56,467 nt of DNA from Prosthecobacter debontii (GTDB lineage Bacteria; Verrucomicrobiota; Verrucomicrobiia; Chthoniobacterales; Chthoniobacteraceae). Each line of letters opens with the position of its first letter. Within the stretch, counting starts at the first letter, position 1. The translations under genes were made by a program, and so were the position numbers. Positions 1 to 8,152 of this stretch are shown here, piece after piece. Location of the stretch: NCBI GenBank assembly GCA_945861385.1, contig CAMAUI010000012.1, positions 1-56,467 on the forward strand, in the 5' to 3' direction. The notes under the pieces were generated by a model. That model had not been told where the DNA came from. It worked only from the letters and a program-made list of their open reading frames with translations, and searched no databases.

Positions 1-1422
1 GTAAACGATGGTCTGCTCGGTCGGATGCACTGCCGTCGCCGTGGAGTTCCAGGCTGGCGTAGCGGGTGCATTGCGGCGCGCGATTTCCACGCCGTTCACG
101 TAGGCCACGAAACCGTCGTCGTATTTGGCCTTGAGCGTCAGCGTCTGGAGCTGCGTCACGTCGGCGACGGAGAATGGGATGCGCGCGTAAGCCGACGCGT
201 TGATCCCGGACATCGCCGCCTTGATGTCCGTCCCGATGAGCGACTGCAATCCACCGCTGGAACTGCCTCCGATTGGAACCGAGCGCACCAACAGCCCGCC
301 ATTGCCCGTATCGCCGAGGAGCCTGAATCCCGCATCCCATGAACTCCAGCTTCCCTGCTTCGCAAATGCCTCGCCGTGGGAGCTGCCAGTGCTCTCGTAA
401 ATCACGACGCGAATCTCGTAGTCGCCTGCATTGGAGAATGTGTACGCGCCAAGGGTCTCCGAAGTGACCTCATTACTACAGACCGTGATCCATGTGGTCG
501 CTCCGACAGCGCGCACTTGCAACTGGAAGCCCCGGTTGCTGTTGGAACCAAACGTCCACGCCCCTGCGGCCGGAATGGTCATGATCCCGGTCGCCTCGAC
601 GACGTAGTTGTCCCTTGCCCCGTTCACCCACGAAGGATTGCTATCGGGGGAGTAGCGTCCGCCACCCCCGCTATCCATATAGTTCACGACAGGGCGCGTC
701 TCGACGAACGCCTGCGTCTGCATCGAGGGAGTGGCGAGGACCGCATTCGCGGTGGCGAGGGAGTCAACGGTCACATTCGCGAGATACATGCGGAGAGCGA
801 ACCCCGGCACCGTGCTCTCGAAGCCCACGCCATTGAGCCCCAAAGTCCAGGCTGAGTCGGAGAAGCCCGCCGCTGTCCACGTTGTCCCGAGCGTCCCGTC
901 CGAGGGCACGAACGCGCTCGCCGGGGCATTCGCAGCGACCAGTTGTGTGATCTGGACGGACTGCCCGAGCCCATAAGATTTGTCCTCGAACTGCGGGGGA
1001 AAAGTCGGGGCAAATTCCGATGTCACCACGCCTTCCAGATTACGCAGCGCGAGATACTCACCGGAGGCGCTCAGGGAGAAATTCGTATGCAGATTCGCCC
1101 CCGGGACACGCCGGTCCTTGCCCGACGCGAACACCACCATGAACTGCCCCGCCCCGATCGTCACCGAGGGGAAGACCCACTTGTCGTCATCGCCCGCATT
1201 GTCGGTCAGCGCCCATCCGGCGAGATTGACCGGGGATGCCCCATTGTTGTGCAGTTCGATCCAGTCGGAGTAACTGTTGTCCTCGTCCTTCAAACCCGTT
1301 TTGTTGCTGGCGACGAATTCGGAGATGACAACAGCACCGTGGCTCACTGCCGCGACAAGCAGCATGGAGAGAAGCAGGACGAATCGAGGATACATTTTAA
1401 ACGACTTACTCGCGGAAGGCAT
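1..1422 (-). CDS. Secreted lamin-tail-domain protein, 3' end outside window
   Basis: The minus-strand frame is open from 1422 to the window edge, giving 474 residues without a stop; the C-terminus is missing. The N-terminus is a signal peptide: a basic start, a hydrophobic run (FVLLLSMLLVAAVSHGA) and a likely cut after HGA. A lamin-tail-like (LTD) module follows, with the typical sequence VISEFVASNKTGLKDED, then SDWIELHN and NLAGWALTD. Further on are beta-rich stretches, including NYVVEATGIMTI and FVAYVNGVEIARRNA, typical of big secreted verrucomicrobial proteins that join LTD, jelly-roll and CotH-like modules. Two in-frame ATGs (1422 and 1395) are possible; 1422 gives the better signal peptide n-region. 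No clear ribosome site is visible. The start lies only 12 bp from the end of an insertion sequence, so its native promoter may have been displaced. The function is probably extracellular or surface; the substrate is unknown. Confidence 0.75.
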   Translation of the reverse strand, partial: MPSASKSFKMYPRFVLLLSMLLVAAVSHGAVVISEFVASNKTGLKDEDNSYSDWIELHNNGASPVNLAGWALTDNAGDDDKWVFPSVTIGAGQFMVVFASGKDRRVPGANLHTNFSLSASGEYLALRNLEGVVTSEFAPTFPPQFEDKSYGLGQSVQITQLVAANAPASAFVPSDGTLGTTWTAAGFSDSAWTLGLNGVGFESTVPGFALRMYLANVTVDSLATANAVLATPSMQTQAFVETRPVVNYMDSGGGGRYSPDSNPSWVNGARDNYVVEATGIMTIPAAGAWTFGSNSNRGFQLQVRAVGATTWITVCSNEVTSETLGAYTFSNAGDYEIRVVIYESTGSSHGEAFAKQGSWSSWDAGFRLLGDTGNGGLLVRSVPIGGSSSGGLQSLIGTDIKAAMSGINASAYARIPFSVADVTQLQTLTLKAKYDDGFVAYVNGVEIARRNAPATPAWNSTATAVHPTEQTIVY

Positions 1423-1433
1423 ACTGTCTAGCT

Positions 1434-1465
1434 CGGAAAAATCACGCATTAGAGCGTGACAGGCG
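1434..1465 (+). repeat. IS left terminal inverted repeat
   Basis: The outer 14 bases CGGAAAAATCACGC are the exact reverse complement of 3264-3277. After a 6-base mismatch, GCGTG and AGGCG also pair with the right end. Inside this repeat TCACGC and GCGTGA can form a small hairpin. Confidence 0.75.
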
Positions 1466-1490
1466 CGGGAGCGTTGTGTAATATATTGGC

Positions 1491-3034
1491 GTGAAACAAC
1501 TTATAAAGACAGCATCTCCCGCGGCCTGCCAGACAGAGTGTTTCAGCCAGCCGCTCCTTTTTCAAGAACTTCATGGCCGCAAATTGGTCGCCGATTTTAC
1601 CGGCGGTCTGCTCAGCTCGGATGGCGGCGCTTTGCTGCTGCGCCAGGTCGATTCGAGCCTCGGCATCACCCGCTCGCTGGCCGCTTGTTTCGCCGATCGC
1701 CGCGTTCCCGAACTGGTGGTTCACAGCGTGCGCGAGTTGCTCGCCCAGCGCATCAACGCACTCGCCCTCGGCTACGAGGATCTCAATGATCACGCGCGCC
1801 TTCGCCTGGATCCGCTGCTCGCGGCGGCGGCAGGAAAAGAGGACGTTCTCGGCGTGGAGCGGACTCGCTCCGAGCATCGCGGCGCGGCGCTGGCCAGTCC
1901 GGCGACGCTCAACCGCCTCGAACTCGGCGCGCAGCACGCGGATTATTACCGCAAGCTGCACGCGGACCCACAGGCGGTGGAGGCGGTGCTTTTGAAGCTG
2001 GGCGTGCGGTGCCTGCCGCGCGACTCGCAGGTGCTCGTGCTCGATTTCGATGCGACCGACGACCCGCTGCACGGCAGGCAGGAGGGCCGGTTTTTGCCAG
2101 CGCCATCCGGCGCTGCCCTTCGGGCAAAGGCTCCGCCCTTTGGCTGTCTCGCTCCGCTCGGCTCCACGGCTACTACGACTCCTACTGCTACCTTCCGCTG
2201 TTTTGTTTTTGTGGCGATGTGTGCTTGTGGGCACAGCTGCGCACATCGGATCGCGATGGGAGCGATGGCACCGTGGAGGCGTTGGAAAAAATCATCGCCG
2301 CCATCCGCGAGCGGCTCCCGCAGGTGAAAATCATCGTCCGCGGCGATTTTGGATTTTGCCGCGATGCGATCCTCGCGTGGTGCGAGGCGCAGCGCGACGT
2401 GTTTTACTGCATCGGCCTCGCCCGCAACACCCGGCTGGAAACCATGCTCCAGCCAGCGTTTGCGAGCGCCCGCGCCCGGCACATCCTTTGCGCGAGCACC
2501 ACGCGCGAGTTCGCCGAACTGCGCTACCGCACACTCGATTCATGGAGCTGCGAGCGGCGCGTCATCGGCAAAGCGGAGACTGGCGCGCAAGGCGACAACC
2601 CACGCTTCACCGTCACCAACATCGGCGGCGAAGGACTGTGTGGAGCCGGCGGCCAGAGGCTCATCGAGGCTGAAGGGCAGAGCCTTTACGAAGAACTCTA
2701 CTGCGAGCGCGGCAACGCGGAAAACCGCATCAAACAAATGACGCTGGATCTGCACAGCGGGCGCACCTCGACGCACTGGCTGGCCAGCAATCAAATGCGG
2801 CTGTGGCTGAGCGCATTTGCCTACCTGCTGCTCGAACGCCTGCGAGCATGGGGCCTCGCGGGCAGCGAACTGGCCACCGCCACACTGGGCACCGTGCGGC
2901 TGCGACTGCTCAAAGTCGCCGCGCAAATCACCGTGAGCGTGAGGCGGGTGTATGTGCAAATGAGCAGCGCATACCCGCTGCAAACCCTCTTCGCGAAATG
3001 CCAGCAAAGGCTGGCTGCGATGTGCAGCGGCTGA
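1491..3034 (+). pseudogene. IS1380-type transposase, frame broken by a 68-bp insertion
   Basis: The coding starts at GTG 1491 (MKQLIKTAS...) and reads in one frame to the motif DATDDPLHGRQEGRF. It then continues two bases out of phase from HGYYDSYCYLPLFCF at about 2165 to the stop at 3034. Removing 2096-2163 restores the expected RFFHGYYDSY and a single frame of about 490 codons, the usual IS1380 size. The DDE-type landmarks are present on the two halves: LDFDATDD before the break, then IIVRGDFGF and CERGNAENRIKQM after it. The insertion is GC-rich and palindromic and is not a multiple of three, so no full-length transposase is made unless translation shifts. The two flanking halves look otherwise undamaged, which suggests a recent event. 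Confidence 0.85.
2096..2163 (+). repeat. 68-bp hairpin repeat inserted in the transposase
   Basis: Its boundaries follow from the restored protein: CGGTTTTT before it plus CCACGGC after it gives R-F-F-H-G. It holds successive stem-loops: CAGCGCC/GGCGCTG (loop ATCC), GCCC/GGGC (loop TTC) and AAAGG/CCTTT. The order GCCCTTCGGG, GCTCC, CGCTCCGCTCGGC closely matches the minus strand of the repeat at 3278-3340. No target duplication is evident. Confidence 0.7.
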
Positions 3035-3245
3035 GAAACCCCCGGTGGGGACTCCGCAATCGAAAAACCGAGGAACCTTCAAAAAAGCCAAGGGCGGAGC
3101 GTGTACGCGAAGGGGAAAAAAACAGCGCGGAACGAGCGCAAAACGCGATCACGGCCCGCGCCGAACGAAAAACTGGCGCTTGGAAACCAAACTCAAGCCG
3201 GAGCGAACCCATGGTACTGCTCAAGCCGGAAAAATCGCCCCCGTC

Positions 3246-3277
3246 CGCCTTCCACGCGAAGCGGCGTGATTTTTCCG
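3246..3277 (-). repeat. IS right terminal inverted repeat
   Basis: GCGTGATTTTTCCG (3264-3277) is the reverse complement of the left end, and the inner CGCCT and CACGC blocks also match. A hairpin repeat abuts its outer edge directly. Confidence 0.75.
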
Positions 3278-3370
3278 GGCCAAGCGGAGCGCTGCGCTCC
3301 CGGGGGGGAGCACCCGAAAGGGCCGCGCTTCGCGCGGCATTCCTGCTGTGTGATCGTATCAATCGTATCA
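3278..3370 (-). repeat. Hairpin repeat with 31-bp conserved head (copy A)
   Basis: Read on the minus strand, it starts with a 31-bp head (3370-3340) made of two tandem TGATACGAT 9-mers followed by CACACAGCAGGAA. This head is identical to 54773-54803 on the plus strand. Perfect stems with three-base loops follow: GCCGCGC/GCGCGGC at 3322-3338 and GGAGCG/CGCTCC at 3286-3300. The body resembles the 68-bp insertion in the nearby transposase. It directly adjoins the right end of the insertion sequence. Confidence 0.75.
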
Positions 3371-3792
3371 GTTGCAGTTCCCCTGACTATTTGTGCGTGC
3401 CGCCTCCAACGCAGAACTGCACATCCAAAGTGCGTGCCACCGTTCTCCACGCTGCGTCGCTCCGCTTCTGGTAAAGCGCCAGAAGGCTGGCGCACTCCCA
3501 ACGCCAAGTTCACTGCCGGCTTTTGCATCACCATGCCGCCCCGCGCGCGCTTTGATCCACATTCTGGAGCATCGGCGGTGTGTTGGGCGTGGTGCCTGGG
3601 GTGTGCGTGCCCTTGGGCAGCGTGATGCCCGCCGCCGCACGATCCGCGGCGATGGTCACATGGTTCTTTTACAAAATGGCGGCCAGCACGCGGGCGTGGC
3701 TACCAGTGCCGCGCGCGACGGTAGAGGTCGGTTGCTCTGCGAGGAAGTCGCGCGCCTTGCGGGCGAGGAGGGAGGCGGCGATGGGAGCCTGT
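3371..3792. other. Gene-free stretch with a hairpin and a possible decayed frame
   Basis: No intact gene is visible. A perfect 7-bp stem GCGCCAG/CTGGCGC with loop AAGG lies at 3476-3493, preceded by CGTCGCTCCGCTTC, which recalls the body of the neighbouring hairpin repeats. On the minus strand, about 3540-3780, one frame reads ARDFLAEQPTSTVARG, then a TAA, then VTIAADRAAAGITLPKGT in the same frame. This could be the remnant of a gene's 3' end, but it matches no family I recognise. Confidence 0.4.
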
Positions 3793-4917
3793 TCAGGCGA
3801 GGGCGATGGGGAGGCGTACTTCGAAGGTGGTGCCTTTGCCGATGTCGCTTTGGACGGTGATCGTGCCGCAGTGGGCTTCGACGACGCTTTTGACGATGGC
3901 AAGGCCGAGGCCGGTGCCGTTGGATTTGCCCTGGGTGACGAATGGCTCGAAGATGCGTGGGAGCAGCTCGGCGGGGATGCCGCAGCCGGTGTCGCTGATT
4001 TTAAAGACGACTGAGTCGTGGCTTTCGAGGACGCCGAGGGAGAGGATGCCGCCTTTTGGCATGGCTTCGATGGCGTTTTTGATGAGGTTGAGGAGGACGC
4101 GGGCGAAGCGGCTGACGTCCACCATGATGCTTGCGTCGCAGACGGTTTCGCGGGCGATGTGGACGTTGGCGGGGATGAGGCGGACGAGCTGCTCGTCGAG
4201 GTCTTCGATGACTTCGCTGGCGCGGGCCCGGCGTGGCTCGACGGTGCTCTGGCCCCTGGCGAAATCGAGGAGCTCCTGGATCATGTCGAGCATGCCGTTG
4301 AGCGCCTTGTTCATGAGCTGGGTGAACCGGGCGATGGTGGGGTCGGAGTTTTTGCCCTCGATGAGCTCGGTGCAGGAGCGGATGATCTGGATGGGGTTTT
4401 TCAGGTCGTGGATGATGGAGTTGGCCATCGAGCCGACGGTGCTGAGGCGTTCGTTGCGGGTGATCTCGGCGATGAAGTGGCTGTTGAGTCCGCGGAGGCG
4501 CTCGACGACGGAGCGGAGGAAGTTCATGTGCATGCTCCCCGGGGCCTTCGCGAGGATGCGCTCGAACCCGGCATGATCCACGCGGGCAAGGACGGCCATG
4601 GGCGCGGCGGCCGCCTGTGCGCTGCGTGGCTGGCCGTCAATGAGCGCCATTTCGCCGAAGAAATTACCCGGCTGGATGAAGCCGAGGGTCTCCTGTTTTC
4701 CTCCGCGGCCAATTTTGCTGATGCGGACGTTCCCCTCGCAGACGAGGAAGAGGCAGTCGCCGGGGTCGCCCTCCTCGAAGATCACTTCGTCATTCTCGTA
4801 GCGAAATACATCAAGCGTGGAACCGATCTCACTCACCAACTCGCTTGGGATGCCGACGAAGAGGCGGTTCCCCTGGAGAAACCCGGGTGTGGGTGGGCTG
4901 GCGAGCTTGCAGTGCAT
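3793..4917 (-). CDS. Cyclic-nucleotide-binding histidine kinase
   Basis: This 374-residue soluble protein joins a cNMP-binding (CAP_ED) domain (about 20-135) to a histidine kinase core. The phosphate-binding cassette reads FGEMALIDGQPRSA (87-100), with the Gly-Glu and Arg-Ser-Ala that hold the cyclic phosphate and ribose in the CRP/PKA family. The dimerisation box has SIIHDLKNPIQII with phosphoacceptor H170. The ATPase part has the N box NLIKNAIEAM (N281), DTGCGIP (309-315) and GTGLGLAI (334-341). There are no membrane segments, so it should sense an intracellular ligand. It starts 6 bp after the upstream FecR gene and is surely cotranscribed with it. A class III adenylate cyclase is encoded divergently nearby, so cAMP is the likely ligand (inference). 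No receiver domain is fused; its partner regulator is unknown. Confidence 0.88.
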   Translation of the reverse strand: MHCKLASPPTPGFLQGNRLFVGIPSELVSEIGSTLDVFRYENDEVIFEEGDPGDCLFLVCEGNVRISKIGRGGKQETLGFIQPGNFFGEMALIDGQPRSAQAAAAPMAVLARVDHAGFERILAKAPGSMHMNFLRSVVERLRGLNSHFIAEITRNERLSTVGSMANSIIHDLKNPIQIIRSCTELIEGKNSDPTIARFTQLMNKALNGMLDMIQELLDFARGQSTVEPRRARASEVIEDLDEQLVRLIPANVHIARETVCDASIMVDVSRFARVLLNLIKNAIEAMPKGGILSLGVLESHDSVVFKISDTGCGIPAELLPRIFEPFVTQGKSNGTGLGLAIVKSVVEAHCGTITVQSDIGKGTTFEVRLPIALA

Positions 4918-4923
4918 GCGGTG

Positions 4924-7056
4924 CTAGAATCCCGGGCGGCCAGACTGTGGCTTGGTGACGGCGCCAGCGCCGGTGAACTGGCGGCTCGTGGTGCCGTTGC
5001 CGCCGGAGCCGGTGTAGTTGGCGTTGTCGGTGAAGACGGAGCCGGCGCTGCCGCCGCGGATGTCCACGTTCACACTATCATTGATGGTGACGCTCTTGCC
5101 GGCGATGATCTTCGCCCCGGCGCCGCCGAGGGTGGTGTCGGCTTCAAATATGACGCCACCTTTCGCGTGGCCTCCGTAGAGCTTCAGCATGGTGTCGGCG
5201 CTGAGGGTTCCGCCTTTGATGATGAGTTCGCCGGAGGGGGCAATCGCTCCGACCTTTACCACATCCCCGCGAAGCTGTGCGCCATCGAGGGTGACGGCGC
5301 CGGGACCGCCGCCGCGGTTCTGGATGTCCACGGTTCCGCGCTCGGCGGCGACGGTGCCTTTGACTGTTATTTTCGACCCTGCGGAGCGGAAGGTGATGGT
5401 TCCGCCTGGGCCGGGTGCGGCTGCGTCGAGCAATGAGAGCAGCGCCCCGGAGTTTTCGATCGTAATTCCGTCTCCGATCCGGGCCTTTGCATCGAGGAGG
5501 ATGTTGCCGCCCCTGGCGCTCGTTTTGCCGGAAACTGTGATGTCTGATTTTACCAGGATTTTCGCGTTTCCATAGATGTTCACGGTGCCGCCGGTGCCGC
5601 CGAATGCTGTTGCCTGCGAATTTCCGCCAGTGGTTGCGCGGATGGGGGACTCAATTATCATGTCCTTGGCGATGGGCTTGGAATCGGTGCCGATGTTCAC
5701 TGTGCCGCCATCGCCGCCGATGCCAAAGGAGCCGGTCGCGGCTGCCAGTGCGTTCCCGCCGTTGGAGTAAACCCCGTTGATTACGCCCGGCTTAATAAAG
5801 ACCTCATCCCCGATGATGGTTACTGTTTTCCCTGATTGAGGAGCAGTCAGCAGGGTTCCATCTGCGCCGTTGATCAGAAGGCCGGTTGGGTATTTGGCAT
5901 CTCCATTGATAAGCAGGCTGGTGGTGCCGGGAGTGTTCAGTGGATCAGTCCCGCCTCCGGTTCCGGTCGGCTCAGGCAGGTTTTCGCCTGGGGCCTCACC
6001 ACTGTCACCACTAGACTCCTCGCTTTGACTACCCGCGGGGCCTTCGACATCTCCATCGCCGCTTGGGGCGAGGATGGGCTGCCCCTCGTCGTTAGTGGTG
6101 ACAACTTCGCTAATGATCTCTGGTTGTCCAATGGACTGCCCTTCCGAACTTGTCGCAATCGCGATTTGTGCGGGAACGACTTCGGCGACGGTCGGCCGCT
6201 CAGTGGCAGACGCTCCGGCTGCGGGCTGCGTGCCGTCTGTGGAAACGGTCGCCACTACCGGGGCACCGACGTTCTCAAGATTTGCGGTTGTTGTGCTGTC
6301 GAGAGGCACGGCTTTGCTGCCGTTGCCCAGGATCGCAAGGTTGGTTTCGACGAGTTCACCACTCTTGCGTTGTGCGTCCTGCTTGTCGGCCGCGCTTTCG
6401 ATCAGATTGATGCTGGGCAGGGGCTCGACCTTCATGGATTTTGTGCCTTTGAAGAGGTTGGGGTTGATGAGCGACGAGGTCTTCATCAGCTTGCGAAGAT
6501 CCACCCGCACAGCGTTCGGCAGCCGTTTTGCATCGGGTTTCATGATGACCATCTCCCCAGCGCTCAAGTTGATGTTTTCCCCGACACGGCCAATGACCGA
6601 GAGCTTGAGGCTTCCCTCCAGGACGAGAACCTTGATGCTCGCATTGACGAGGTGCTCGATCATGATCGTGGTGCCTGTGATGGAAGCGGACACGGAGGCG
6701 GCGCGGATGATTGCCCCGCCGTGGTCCTTGGGAACTTGCAGGAGCATCGTGCCTTCCCCGAGGGTCATGTTGCGTGTGCCTGGCTTGAAGGAAAAGGTCG
6801 TCTCGGCGCCGAGCCGGGTCAGCGTGTCGTCCTGGAAAAGAAGTTCGCACCGGGAACGGATGCCAGTGCGAACGCTGAGGTTGTCCTTGATGACATCCTC
6901 GGTCTTCGCAGGGCGGTTCCCAGCGAGTGGATCAATGACTTTCACGTCGTTGATGACTTTCTTGATGTAGGCTTGGTGAAGGGGGATTTGTGCGGCGGGG
7001 GAAGGGAAGGCAATCGTGATGCAGGCGGCGGCGAGGAGAGCGGTGTTGATTTTCAT
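4924..7056 (-). CDS. Secreted FecR-domain protein with beta-helix-like repeats
   Basis: The 710-residue product has an N-terminal signal peptide (MKINTALLAAACITIAFPSPAAQ). A FecR domain follows (about 55-175), including NLSVRTGIRSRCELLF, TRLGAETTFSF and AASVSASITGTTIMIE. A low-complexity Pro/Gly/Glu/Ser linker spans about 290-370. The C-terminal half is Gly/Thr/Asn-rich with repeating short strands such as GGTVNIGTD, GGTVNIYGN and GGNILLDAK, suggesting a right-handed beta-helix as in filamentous adhesins. It has no membrane anchor after the signal, so it is expected in the periplasm or outside the cell. It lies between an outer-membrane barrel gene and a cNMP-binding kinase on the same strand. 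FecR proteins normally relay outer-membrane signals to an anti-sigma or sensor partner; no sigma factor lies here, so the CHASE2 cyclase may be the partner (inference). Confidence 0.82.
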   Translation of the reverse strand: MKINTALLAAACITIAFPSPAAQIPLHQAYIKKVINDVKVIDPLAGNRPAKTEDVIKDNLSVRTGIRSRCELLFQDDTLTRLGAETTFSFKPGTRNMTLGEGTMLLQVPKDHGGAIIRAASVSASITGTTIMIEHLVNASIKVLVLEGSLKLSVIGRVGENINLSAGEMVIMKPDAKRLPNAVRVDLRKLMKTSSLINPNLFKGTKSMKVEPLPSINLIESAADKQDAQRKSGELVETNLAILGNGSKAVPLDSTTTANLENVGAPVVATVSTDGTQPAAGASATERPTVAEVVPAQIAIATSSEGQSIGQPEIISEVVTTNDEGQPILAPSGDGDVEGPAGSQSEESSGDSGEAPGENLPEPTGTGGGTDPLNTPGTTSLLINGDAKYPTGLLINGADGTLLTAPQSGKTVTIIGDEVFIKPGVINGVYSNGGNALAAATGSFGIGGDGGTVNIGTDSKPIAKDMIIESPIRATTGGNSQATAFGGTGGTVNIYGNAKILVKSDITVSGKTSARGGNILLDAKARIGDGITIENSGALLSLLDAAAPGPGGTITFRSAGSKITVKGTVAAERGTVDIQNRGGGPGAVTLDGAQLRGDVVKVGAIAPSGELIIKGGTLSADTMLKLYGGHAKGGVIFEADTTLGGAGAKIIAGKSVTINDSVNVDIRGGSAGSVFTDNANYTGSGGNGTTSRQFTGAGAVTKPQSGRPGF

Positions 7057-7158
7057 GCGTGATTTGATCGTGGTTGTGTCCGCGGGCCTACGGAGAAGTT
7101 GGTCTTCGGTTCAAATTAGCAGGAAGCACACCCGCAGGCACGCTTAATTATGGTAATT

Positions 7159-8091
7159 TCAGAACGACATCCTGACCCCGAGTGTGCCGCCGATATTCCA
7201 GACATCGTAGTCAAAAACTGCCTCGTCCGAACGGTTGAAGGTCGCAGAGGCACCGATGTTGAGATGGCTCCATTCGTTGAAATCGTAACGAATGCCGAGG
7301 CTCAGCGCGTGGTTCAGATCGTTGCGTTCCACCGCTGCGTCGGGATAGACATACAGAGCCGCGCGGTATGCCGCATTGAGCGAGACTCTCCGTGTGAGCG
7401 CGGCGCGGTAGGCGAGGAAGAGGGAATACTCGTCGCGTTTCGTGGCTGCGGGGTCAGTCCAGGTCCACATGGCACTGGCTCCCACGGAAAATCCATGCGC
7501 TTGGGAGATGGGAAATGTGCGCTGGATGCCGGCACCCACGGCATGCTGGTCGAAAAATGCGTCCCCGAAATCACGTTCCGTCAACTGTGTGAAACTGTAG
7601 AAGGCGTAGAGCGAAGTATTCCGAAGCCTCCTCGGGGTGTAGGTCAGTTGCGAGGCCGCCACGAGGCTCTGGAAATCCAACGCCCGGTAGCGATCATACC
7701 GGTAGATCGTTCCGCGGAGGTCCGCATCGAGGGAAAGAGTGGGGGAAATGGCGCGCCGCCAGCCGACGCCGCAGATTGCCGCGAGGAATGTGTCGCCAAG
7801 CGGGTCCCGCTGGCTCAGCGCCACGTTGGATGTGTATTGCGGGGAAACTTCCAGCGTCACAGTCACAGGTTTTATCCGTGGGGTTTCCTTCAGCAGAAAC
7901 TGCGCTCCGAAAGCGTCATCAGGCGCGGCGGTGGATTCCGAGGGGGCGGTGGATTGGGAATCCACCGCTGGCATGGAGAGCCTCGGTTGCTCAAGTCGGC
8001 GTGCCTGTTCGATCCGCGGGGTGGGCACTTGTGCGCCAGCCTGGCTAATCGCCATCAATATCAGCGCCAGGAGTGCGAAGAATTTCATCAT
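7159..8091 (-). CDS. Predicted outer-membrane beta-barrel protein
   Basis: The protein has 310 residues with the start at MMKFFALLALILMAISQAGAQ, a clear signal peptide; the open frame runs further upstream but would overlap the divergent gene. After a variable linker (about 25-75) the sequence alternates polar and hydrophobic residues in strands with many aromatic residues, for example YAFYSFTQL, GFSVGASAMW and SLFLAYRAAL. It ends in GGTLGVRMSF, a terminal Phe suited to the BAM assembly signal. This resembles outer-membrane porin-like proteins of about 12 strands. It is the first gene of a minus-strand set with the FecR and cNMP-kinase genes, 102 bp upstream of the FecR gene. The exact role is unknown; it may export or anchor the FecR/beta-helix protein. 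Confidence 0.72.
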   Translation of the reverse strand: MMKFFALLALILMAISQAGAQVPTPRIEQARRLEQPRLSMPAVDSQSTAPSESTAAPDDAFGAQFLLKETPRIKPVTVTLEVSPQYTSNVALSQRDPLGDTFLAAICGVGWRRAISPTLSLDADLRGTIYRYDRYRALDFQSLVAASQLTYTPRRLRNTSLYAFYSFTQLTERDFGDAFFDQHAVGAGIQRTFPISQAHGFSVGASAMWTWTDPAATKRDEYSLFLAYRAALTRRVSLNAAYRAALYVYPDAAVERNDLNHALSLGIRYDFNEWSHLNIGASATFNRSDEAVFDYDVWNIGGTLGVRMSF

Positions 8092-8152
8092 GAGCTTTGG
8101 TAAAGCAGGCGTCGTTCCGATGCGAGGCACGAATTCGGCTTTCTCACCGCTG

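Larger units (their letters stand above)
1434..3277 (+). mobile_element. IS1380-like insertion sequence, 1.84 kb, probably inactive
   Basis: The boundaries come from a pair of imperfect 32-bp terminal inverted repeats (1434-1465 and 3246-3277). These share an outer 14-bp perfect block CGGAAAAATCACGC, a GCGTG block and an AGGCG block at the same spacing. A transposase frame with IS1380 motifs lies between them, and 1.84 kb fits that family. No target-site duplication is obvious (left flank TAGCT, right flank GGCCA), so one end may have changed since insertion. The transposase is interrupted, so the copy is probably dead unless complemented in trans. About 210 bp between the transposase stop and the right repeat carry no gene. 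Confidence 0.75.

Noticed and set aside
1491..3034. Programmed frameshift to make the transposase
   Set aside because: No slippery run and stem at the junction; the 68-bp insert explains the frame change and removes cleanly.
3540..3780. Minus-strand frame ARDFLAEQPTSTVARG ... AADRAAAGITLPKGT interrupted by a TAA
   Set aside because: Suggestive of a decayed gene end, but no family is recognised and there is no start; left as a note in the gene-free stretch.
4018..5436. Acidic plus-strand frame of 472 codons
   Set aside because: Antisense to the cNMP-kinase and FecR genes; repeated Asp/Glu/Ala/Gly comes from the codons of the real genes on the other strand.
8090..8152. Earlier cyclase starts at 8090 or 8120
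   Set aside because: 8090 would overlap the start of the divergent barrel gene; neither adds conserved residues.
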